Assembly: GCF_003054445.1 (NCBI RefSeq)
Contig: NC_042509.1
Span: forward strand, 806,001-870,000
DNA length: 64,000 bases
Origin: Pichia kudriavzevii
Taxonomy: Eukaryota > Ascomycota > Pichiomycetes > Pichiales > Pichiaceae
Direction: 5' to 3'
The notes under the pieces are model-generated. The model worked only from the letters and a program-made list of their open reading frames with translations. It was not told the DNA's origin and made no database searches. Positions 50,218 to 57,552 of this stretch are shown piece by piece. Positions within the stretch are counted from its first letter, which is position 1. Each line of letters starts with the position of its first letter. A program made the position numbers and the translations under genes.

Positions 50218-52692
50218 CTAAAAATCAGAAAGATTTAGCGGCATACTGCTTCCTCTACCACTCGGATATAACTTGATCCTACCTTCGTATTTATGAGGTT
50301 TAGGTATATCTATCTGATTTTCGAATTTGAATCTTGGGTTTTCAATTTTTAAACTTCCGCTCGCTTTTGTAGAGCCAGCGTTTGATGTAGCTAACTGTGC
50401 CCCATTACTTGAGCCAGTGATTGTATAAGCCGAAACGTCTATCTTTCTAATCTGGTTACCAGCAATTTGTTGCTGCACAATCTGATCTGTAGTTTGTGTA
50501 TTGCTTGGTCCACGTTGGTGATGATATTTTCCAAGCTTCAATTTAGATCCAATTCCTCCAAATAGTCCTTCTTGATGTTTAACAACTGGTTGCACTGGTT
50601 CTGAATTCAGGTTTAAGCACGAAAGGTCTGGTGCATTATTTAAAGATGGATCCACAGAAGAAGGAGCAGGGGCAGATGGCGGAGGAGGTGGCGGCGGTGC
50701 TTTCTTTTTTGTGCTAACTGTAGAAGAAGAAAAGACACTGATAGAATCTGAAGTATCAGGTTGCAACGGGGTATGTGCAAGTGTGGATACCGCTGTTTTT
50801 TGTTGTGGAGGGGGTGGAGGAGGATGCGAGAGAGAGGAGGGAGGAGACGGAGTCGACATTGGTGGAACTTGCGGTGGTTGTGGCGGTGGCGGCGATGGAG
50901 CGCCGGTACTTGAAGGTATACTTGGAGGTATACTTGGCGGTATACTTGGGGGGACCGGAGGTGCAGATGATAATGAATGAGAAGCAGATGTCTCTTTTGA
51001 AAAAGCGTTGGTGGGTATTGTCTTCGGAGGAGAGGTATGTTGAGGAGGAACAGAAGGCGCCACAGGAGGAGTTGATGAAGATGGTTTCTGGTGAGTTCTC
51101 TTCATAATCTCATCTAACAATGGATTCCCGCTAGGTTGAGGAGTAGAAGGTACTGATGGTACAGAGCTCTTTACTTCGATAGTTTCTTGGGCCGGTGGTG
51201 CACTTGTTGTTTGCTTTTTCTTCTGGGCAACTATGTTATCATCAACAACAAATTTATCGTTTCTACGCTGGTTTATTTCATCAAGAAAAGGTAAACCTCC
51301 ACCTAAACCTGATGTTTTAGGAGCAGATGAAGTAATCTTTGAGGATGAGGAGCCGGAAATAGCAGGAGGAGCAGGAGGAGCAGGAGGAGCAGGAGGAGCA
51401 GGAGGAGCAGGAGGAGCAGGAGGAGCAGGAGGAGCAGGAGGAGCAGGAGGAGCAGGAGGAGGTGAGGGTGCACAAGAAGATGGCAGTGGGGGAGCATTAG
51501 AAGATGGCAGTGGAGGAGCACTAGAAGATGGCAGTGGAGGAGGTTGCGGTGACGACCTACTTGGCAATGGTGAACGTGGCTTTGGCGAATTTGTAAAAGG
51601 AGAAGGTGATGCAAAAGGCCTATTTGGCAAGCGAGTGTTTGTTGCTAAAGCAGGAGGAGGAGGAGCAGACGGTAGATTCGGTGGATTTGGTGCATGAGAG
51701 GAAGGCACAGGAGGTGCCGAGGTTAAAGGCAGTGAAGGATCCTTGTGTTGTGGTGATGGTGGAATGCCTCCGCTAGCTTTTGAGACCTTTGCATCATCAA
51801 CAACAAACCGGTCATCTCTTCTCTTGTTGATTTCATTTAAAAATGGTAGTCCACCGGCTGTAATTGGAGGAGCCGATGCGCCTGATGATGGTTTTGACGG
51901 AGCAGGAGGAGCATTACCACTAAGTGGTGGTGGTGGTGGAGGAGGAGGAGGTTGTGGTGATGAAGATGACGAAGCAGATGGTAAAGCGTTTCCCGACGGA
52001 AGAGGTGGAGGAGTGGATCCAGGAAGAGGTGGAGCCGATAGGGAAGGTAGCTGTGGTGGAGCAGACGATTTTGGGAAGGCTGTATTTGGTCTTTTGGAGG
52101 GGACGTTTGGTCTCTGTGAAGGCAATGAGGGTGTCGATGGAGCATTGAAGGAAGGAATCGATGGTGCCGAAGCTGAGGGAAGAGGAGGAGCTGGTGTTGG
52201 GGGAGCAGGCGGTATGGATGGAGGTGAAGCAGACGGTAAGGACGGTGGTAGAGCAGACGGTATGGAGGGGACGCCATTTGTAGTTGGTGGTTTAGAAGAT
52301 CTTCCTATGGGTCTCCCCGTTGGAACCGAAGGTGCTGAACCAGGAGAAGAAGTAGGGTTCCTTGGTTTGGACACATGTTTGAGTTTTGGAATACCACCGG
52401 CAAATATATCTCCCAGTTGTGGAGCCATTGAAGGGACTGCTGGTGCCGAGGGGCCACTGGCGGGAACCATTGGCGACATTGGAGGTGCAGCATTTGAAGG
52501 TGAAGAGCCACCAACAAGCGGGGCAGACCTGTCGTTAGTGACGGCCTTCTTCAAGGTTTTCCCCTTTCTGATATCGCCAAGTAAGGCGTTTCGATCTGGA
52601 GTGACTTTGGGGAGTCCTCCCGCTGACGACGCTGGCGGCGCTGCCGGCGCCATTGGTGGAGGAGGTGGAGGAGGAGGTGGTGGGGGTGGCAT
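50218..52692 (-). CDS. VRP1: Verprolin (WIP homologue)
   Basis: This 824-residue Pro-rich protein is close in length to S. cerevisiae Vrp1 (817 aa). The N-terminus is M followed by 12 prolines (a profilin-type ligand), then a WH2 actin-binding motif at about 33-49 (DRNALLGDIRKGKTLKK). Similar LPFLxEIxxRRxDxFVVDD segments recur twice in the middle, and a GNPLLDEIMKRTHQ segment follows. Many PPPPP and PPAPPA stretches could bind SH3 domains of myosin-I and Bbc1-like proteins. The C-terminal region (EGRIKLYPSGRGSSMPLNL) resembles the WASP-binding end of WIP proteins. Vrp1 activates Las17/Arp2/3 actin assembly at endocytic patches. Confidence 0.92.
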   Translation of the reverse strand: MPPPPPPPPPPPPMAPAAPPASSAGGLPKVTPDRNALLGDIRKGKTLKKAVTNDRSAPLVGGSSPSNAAPPMSPMVPASGPSAPAVPSMAPQLGDIFAGGIPKLKHVSKPRNPTSSPGSAPSVPTGRPIGRSSKPPTTNGVPSIPSALPPSLPSASPPSIPPAPPTPAPPLPSASAPSIPSFNAPSTPSLPSQRPNVPSKRPNTAFPKSSAPPQLPSLSAPPLPGSTPPPLPSGNALPSASSSSSPQPPPPPPPPPLSGNAPPAPSKPSSGASAPPITAGGLPFLNEINKRRDDRFVVDDAKVSKASGGIPPSPQHKDPSLPLTSAPPVPSSHAPNPPNLPSAPPPPALATNTRLPNRPFASPSPFTNSPKPRSPLPSRSSPQPPPLPSSSAPPLPSSNAPPLPSSCAPSPPPAPPAPPAPPAPPAPPAPPAPPAPPAPPAPPAISGSSSSKITSSAPKTSGLGGGLPFLDEINQRRNDKFVVDDNIVAQKKKQTTSAPPAQETIEVKSSVPSVPSTPQPSGNPLLDEIMKRTHQKPSSSTPPVAPSVPPQHTSPPKTIPTNAFSKETSASHSLSSAPPVPPSIPPSIPPSIPSSTGAPSPPPPQPPQVPPMSTPSPPSSLSHPPPPPPQQKTAVSTLAHTPLQPDTSDSISVFSSSTVSTKKKAPPPPPPPSAPAPSSVDPSLNNAPDLSCLNLNSEPVQPVVKHQEGLFGGIGSKLKLGKYHHQRGPSNTQTTDQIVQQQIAGNQIRKIDVSAYTITGSSNGAQLATSNAGSTKASGSLKIENPRFKFENQIDIPKPHKYEGRIKLYPSGRGSSMPLNLSDF
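51361..51455 (-). repeat. 9-bp coding repeat (PPA units) in VRP1
   Basis: The plus-strand unit GGAGCAGGA is repeated about ten times with almost no variation, encoding Pro-Pro-Ala on the minus strand. Near-identity of units at all codon positions indicates recent slippage. Confidence 0.9.
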
Positions 52693-53049
52693 CTGTGTCT
52701 AAAGAGATGTTAGCCTTGTCGTTAAATAGCTGTTGGAGCACACTCCAAGAGATACATATCTGTATTCTTTACAAAGTACCAGTCTGTAAAATGCGATTCG
52801 GCTTCACAGAGGAGTTGATGTGGATTTCTCACACTTTCGTGAGAAAACAAAAAAACAGTGAAATTCATGTCAGCTTCGCTACTATGGAGTTCTTAAACTA
52901 GACCTTACATAAAATATATGTATACATATAATATATATATATATATATATACACTATACAATAACGAGTAGAATATATACAGAGACTTAGTGTGTACTAG
53001 GGCACAAAGCCAGGATGCTGGGTTGTAGCTATACCAAGTCTATCCGGCT
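52693..53049. other. Intergenic, VRP1 promoter and MGE1 3' flank
   Basis: No gene is seen. An (AT)10 microsatellite lies at 52931-52951 and may serve the MGE1 terminator. Confidence 0.6.
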
Positions 53050-53709
53050 CTAGTCGTCGCCCTTGACAATACCAACCTTAGCAGGACGAAGAACACGACC
53101 ATTCAATTCGTAACCAGGCTGTTGGACGTAAAAGACAGTACCTGGCTTCTTCTCCTCATGTGGTGCCTGGAACGTTGCCTCGTGTCTGTTTGGGTCAAAC
53201 TCCTCATCAATAGGATCGATCTTGGCCAGTCCGTGTCTATGCAGGGTTTTCTCGAAAACGTCCCTGGTCAATTTGACACCATCGTATAATAGTTTGATTT
53301 CGTCATTGGTCTTAATAGAATCTTCCTTAACAGCACCCAAGGCATGTCCAAAGTTGTCAATAGACTCAATCAGATCCTTGGCAAACTTCTGGAGGGCAAA
53401 GTCACGGGCCTTTTGGATCTCCCTCTTTGTGGTTTCTTGCAAATTGATAAAATCCGCCTTGGATCTCACATACGCGTCCTTCAACTCAACATACTCCTTC
53501 TCCTTCTTGGCTAGTTTTGCCTTGAGCTCCTCTACAGGGTCAGCTGCACCAGCTTCTTCACCATCAGTAGGCTTTGTCTCTTCTCCTGCACTGTCCTTGG
53601 CATTGAACATCAATGCAGACTGTGAAAAAGGTCTTCTAGCAGAGAAACGTGCTTGTAATCTGAAGGCTGCTAGAGAACCCTTTAAAGACTTGTGGCTGAT
53701 CATGTACAT
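53050..53709 (-). CDS. MGE1: Mitochondrial GrpE, nucleotide exchange factor Mge1
   Basis: This 219-residue protein (start at 53709) matches Mge1, the exchange factor for matrix Hsp70 (Ssc1) in import and folding. The N-terminus SHKSLKGSLAAFRLQARFSA is a basic amphipathic presequence. In-frame ATGs at 53739 and 53703 are alternatives; the former would add an acidic residue, which is unusual in a presequence. An acidic linker is followed by the long GrpE coiled coil (ELKAKLAKKEKEYVELKDAY) and the conserved RSKADFINLQETTKREIQKA, FAKDLIESIDNFGHAL and C-terminal PGTVFYVQQPGYELNGRVLR segments. The end, AKVGIVKGDD, is as in yeast. The promoter is shared with PCF11. Confidence 0.96.
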   Translation of the reverse strand: MYMISHKSLKGSLAAFRLQARFSARRPFSQSALMFNAKDSAGEETKPTDGEEAGAADPVEELKAKLAKKEKEYVELKDAYVRSKADFINLQETTKREIQKARDFALQKFAKDLIESIDNFGHALGAVKEDSIKTNDEIKLLYDGVKLTRDVFEKTLHRHGLAKIDPIDEEFDPNRHEATFQAPHEEKKPGTVFYVQQPGYELNGRVLRPAKVGIVKGDD

Positions 53710-54099
53710 CTTCAACACTTGATATATAGAATCAACCAATTCAGTTTAAACTTTAATAAGAATCTTAAAAGGAAGGTTTGTCAATCTAGAGAATAGAAAT
53801 GGACACACCTCATTGAGGAAACGGCAATTAAAGGGCGAGGGACGGAAATTAAAAATACAGTGACCAATTCACATACTTTGTTTTGCCCTCATTTTACAGT
53901 TTTCCATTTTTTTTTTTCTTCCTCCTCCTTATGGATTTGTGTTGAAGAGGAAAAAGAAAAAAAAAGAGAATAAAAAAAGGAATAATAAAGTTAAGAACAA
54001 CTTGTTCTTCTAAGATTGTCAGTTTCTAGTTGTTTATTTTTTCTATATTGCTGCTTCATTGACATCCTCCTTATAGCAGAACAAAGTCTTTCTTTCTTT

Positions 54100-54219
54100 A
54101 CTCATACTCATACTCATACTAAAGCTCATACTAAAGCTCATACTAAAGCTCATACTCATACTAAAACTCATACTCATACTAAAACTCATACTCATACTAA
54201 AACTCATACTAAAACTCAT
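54100..54219 (+). repeat. ACTCAT/ACTAAA-type microsatellite in the PCF11 leader region
   Basis: About 120 bp are built from the hexamers ACTCAT and ACTAAA/GCTCAT in mixed order. It ends about 50 bp upstream of the PCF11 ATG, so it is probably in the promoter or 5' UTR. Confidence 0.9.
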
Positions 54220-54229
54220 ATTTTTAACA

Positions 54230-54247
54230 CCCCCCCCCCCCCCCCCC
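54230..54247 (+). repeat. Poly-C tract (18 C) 21 bp before the PCF11 ATG
   Basis: This is an uninterrupted run of 18 C. The opposite strand is G18, which can form a G-quadruplex. If transcribed, the leader carries the C run. Homopolymer length in assemblies is error-prone. Confidence 0.85.
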
Positions 54248-54268
54248 TTTTTCTTGATACAGATAATC

Positions 54269-55109
54269 ATGTCGATGTCGACACATAGTTCGGCGGTGTC
54301 TGGTAATGGCGCCTCCTTTGCAGAACCTTCAAAGGGCCACGGCTCCTTTGGAGAGCAGTATGCAGCCTCACTTCAGGAGTTGACATTCAACTCAAGGCCT
54401 ATCATTGAGGCACATACCTTGCTTGCAGAGGAAAACACGGCGCATGCTCTCGAGATTGTTGTCGCCATTGAGGAACGGATAGAGAAGGCCATTCCTTCGC
54501 AGAAGCTATATTCTTTATACTTGTTAGACTCCATTTCTAAGAACATAGGCTTGCCCTATACCAACTTATTTTCAAATAACCTATTTAAAACTTTCACCCG
54601 TACGTACGGGTTGGTGGATGATCCCACAAGATGTAAACTGATCAAGTTGTTCAAGACATGGAAGGTCCCCACGGCGGCAACCGGGTTGCCACTATTTGAT
54701 CAGGGCCAACTTGATCGGATCGAAGAGTTTCTAATTAAGGTCACCAATCCTCTGGTCAACAATAATAGAACAGTGGCAGATAGTATGAAGAATGCCAATT
54801 TAGGTAGTGGCGGCACCTTTAATGGTGGCCCTGCAACAGACATTCTTAACAAGGACAAGTTTACCCTTATAAATGAAACGGACGAGCTATTAAGAATGGT
54901 GGATGCTAGGTTGAAGGTGATGTCCGATACCAAGACCCAACAACGGTATACTCTATTGAACAAGTTAAAGACAATTCTCGGCGGAAAGAGCTCTATTCCC
55001 CAAGCACAGTTGGATGAGGTGGCCAAACAATTGCATGCCATTCGAACCGACGAGATTCTCAAGAGTAACTCGATCAAGAGGGAAAAGGAGGCAGAGTTGT
55101 TCAAATTGC

Positions 55110-55155
<46 letters not shown>

Positions 55156-56089
55156 GCAACAACCTCAAAACGTACAACCTCAAAACGTACAACCTCAAAA
55201 CGTACAACCTCAAAACGTACAACCTCAAACTGTACAACCTCAAATTTCTTCATTACAAGGATTGCTCAATTTGAGCAACCAAGCGCCGGTTGCAAATCCT
55301 CTTGGTCTAAAGAACCTCTCGTTTCTTGAAAATATACTGAAGAAAACCAGTAATGGCGGGATCAATGAAACAAATACTACAAATGCCCCCCAAGTTGACT
55401 TTAAATTTATCAAGCCTTCCAAGAAGGTTATTGTAGAAGACGCAGTTTTAGATCAAAAGTTCATAAATAACCATGTGCCGACAATAACTGATATATCTCT
55501 CTTGTATGAGTTCAAGCCAATACAATGTAAAGAGTGTGGTAGACGATTCAGTGATGATGAGGCGGGCGCTGTAGCCAAACGGCAGCATGACGAATGGCAC
55601 CAAAGGGTCGATGCCAGAATGAGAACCGGAGGTTCTGGACTAGGTGGTGTTGTGAATCGTTCTTGGTATCTTAGGGGGAGAGAATGGATGGAATTTGAAT
55701 ATAATGAAGATGAAATAGACAAGCACGGGCTCTCTGTTAACGGTGATAAACATGGTAGTTCCAACGATGGCAGCACATGTTTAAGAAAAGATAAAGAGGG
55801 GGACAAGGACAAGAGAGAAGCCACCGATGAGGGCAGTTCCAAGTACGAGCATTTTGATCCATCTGAGGCTCCCAAGCATATAGTCAGGATTCCAGAGTCC
55901 TCTTCCAACGAGGTTGTTTGTGCTATATGTAGGGATAAGTTGGTTGGCGTTTTCGATGAGGAGAGTGGTGACTGGATTTGGCGTAATGCCATCATGTATC
56001 GCAGCCGGGTATTGCACTGGTCCTGCTACATGGAAACACGACAAAGAGGAAGGCGATCCCTTGGTAGGGAGCGTTCTCCACAGAGGTGA
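54269..56089 (+). CDS. PCF11: Pre-mRNA cleavage factor IA subunit Pcf11
   Basis: This 606-residue protein starts at the first true ATG (54269, MSMSTHSS). The N-terminal CTD-interaction domain (about 25-160) shows YAASLQELTFNSRPII and KLYSLYLLDSISKNIGLPY, as in Pcf11. It binds Ser2-phosphorylated RNA polymerase II tail. A Gln run (CAA repeats) and a five-fold QPQNV repeat follow. The C-terminus has the two zinc modules flanking the Clp1 region: CKECGRRFSDDEAG with a DEWH histidine, and VVCAICRDKLVGVFDEESGDW ending in HWSCYMET. Pcf11 couples 3'-end cleavage to termination. The length is close to S. cerevisiae (626 aa). The gene is divergent from MGE1. Confidence 0.95.
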
Positions 56090-56483
56090 CTCTCCTGTTG
56101 TACAGTTGAACCTATATCGTTACATTAATCGATGTAGCTTGACTTGTATGATGCAGCATTACATAATATAGTTAAATGTAGTTAAATATAGTACAATATA
56201 GTACGATATAGCACAATATATCACGATATAGCACAATATATCACGATATAGCACAATATATCACGATATAGCACAATATATCACGATATAGCACAATACA
56301 GCACAATACAGCACAGTATAGTAACAAATAGTAAAAACATAGCAACCTACATTACAACATAGTAGACTACGGTATAGTATGGCTTGATTTGAATTTTTTT
56401 TCTTTTAAAAAACTATAAACGAAGAATAAATAGATTGGTGAATGAGTCGATGAACAAGTAGATAAATAAATAGTCCATTGCTT
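56090..56483. other. Convergent intergenic, PCF11 / NDUFB3-like
   Basis: No gene is seen. Most of it is a tandem repeat, listed separately. The rest is AT-rich. Confidence 0.65.
56166..56330 (+). repeat. 20-bp minisatellite built from 10-bp sub-units
   Basis: The core (56201-56300) is five 20-bp units of the form TCACGATATAGCACAATATA. It is flanked on both sides by degenerate 10-bp relatives (GTACAATATA, GCACAATACA). It is AT-rich and lies between two converging genes. Confidence 0.9.
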
Positions 56484-56651
56484 CTAATGGTGTGGTTTTG
56501 GTTGAATGTAGTCTTCGTAGAGAGAGTACGCAACAAATAGTCCAAATCCAAGGTATAGGCCCGGAAAGGCACCCTTAAAACGCTGGCCCTTGGCGAAAAC
56601 ACCCTGTGTTCTCCATGCATCTCTTTTCTTCCATGGGTCTGCAAATGCCAT
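56484..56651 (-). CDS. Complex I subunit B12/NDUFB3-like (55 aa)
   Basis: A 55-residue ORF on the minus strand reads MAFADPWKKRDAWRTQGVFA at the N-terminus. It continues with KGQRFKGAFPGLYLGFGLF and ends in PKPHH. The DPWxxRxAWR motif, a short soluble head, one membrane helix (GLYLGFGLFVAYSLY) and a His-ended C-terminus are the pattern of fungal NDUFB3/B12 subunits, which are of similar size. The subunit sits in the distal membrane arm of complex I. The call rests on motif resemblance, but it is supported by the NDUFA1-like gene elsewhere in the window. The gene is shorter than common ORF cut-offs. The leader contains (CAACC)4 on the sense strand at 56666-56685. Confidence 0.8.
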   Translation of the reverse strand: MAFADPWKKRDAWRTQGVFAKGQRFKGAFPGLYLGFGLFVAYSLYEDYIQPKPHH

Positions 56652-57552
56652 TTTGTACTGTACTAGGTTGGGTTGGGTTGGGTTGTGCTGTCCTTTGTCC
56701 TGGCGTTGTGTACCAGTTGTCCCTACCGAGCATCTCTTATATCCAATGGTTTAGAGCGCCAGTTAAAAAAGGTCAAATTACGCATCCACTCAGAGTGAGA
56801 ACATCTGCGGTGCACGGATGGACGAGTCAATTTTCTCCCCTCTTTCATGAAGCTTTGAGGCTCGGCATTGTTGTTACACTAATGGTGTCTTCCTCTTTGA
56901 AGGTTATAAGAGGGCCACTGTTGCCCCCCCTCCCCCTCCCCTAAAGGAAGGTTCATTTTTTTATACCAATTGGCTCATTGTTTCTGCTGACGTATATTGT
57001 TCCTTTATTACTGTTATAGATATGGTTGGCATACCTCTTGGACAGGCAATGTAATGCCACCTGACCATGGAACAGATACACAATTGTACCGCTGGTTTGA
57101 CTGCAATATTTTTTTTGTTCACCCATACATTAAAGAAAAGGCCAAGACCATCCACTTTTGTTTCTACTTTTACTTCTACTTTTACTTCTACTTTTACTTC
57201 TACTTTTACTTCTACTTTTCTTTTACCTATTGGAAGGGACTGTTCGTGGAATTGTTCAGTAGGTTATGAGATTGCATTGCAGAGAAACACCTCTGACAAG
57301 GGGAAAAACATACACAGAAGGCTCAGCAGCGAAATTTTGTTCCCCCTTTGTATTTTATTTCTCTCCTTAGTTTTAAAATTTTTATTTCTTTTTACCTTAT
57401 TTTTAAAATTTTATTTTTTTCCTTTAATTTTGTTCTGTAGCATTTTTGTCAATAGCTCTCTTTCATTCTATTCAATCGTTCCTGCTTATTTGGATTTTAC
57501 TAATACATAATATTTCGGTTACAACCTGTCATAAATTTGAATAGAGCAACAA
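56652..57552. other. Intergenic, NDUFB3-like promoter and FAP1 promoter
   Basis: About 0.9 kb has no supported gene. It holds (GGTTG)4 at 56666-56685, a C-rich run at about 56925-56940, a 12-bp repeat at 57164-57219 and T-rich blocks (57340-57440) upstream of FAP1. No tRNA is seen. Confidence 0.6.
57164..57219 (+). repeat. 12-bp tandem repeat, 4.7 copies
   Basis: The unit CTACTTTTACTT occurs four times perfectly plus a partial copy, about 335 bp upstream of FAP1. The short ORFs crossing it are repeat translations. Confidence 0.9.

Larger units (their letters stand above)
53710..54268. other. Divergent promoter, MGE1 / PCF11
   Basis: No gene is seen. It holds poly-A/T runs near MGE1, a long microsatellite (54100-54219) and an 18-C run (54230-54247), both next to the PCF11 start. 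Small ORFs here are repeat translations. Confidence 0.65.

Noticed and set aside
51233-52702. Gly-rich plus-strand ORFs (154 and 319 codons) opposite VRP1
   Set aside because: Proline codons of VRP1 read as glycine codons on the other strand; verprolin is the well-supported gene.
53472-53477. ACGCGT within MGE1
   Set aside because: It is coding sequence, with no promoter context.
54016-54288. ORFs on both strands through the ACTCAT repeat (SFSM and THTK repeats)
   Set aside because: They are translations of a microsatellite in a promoter, with no supporting features.
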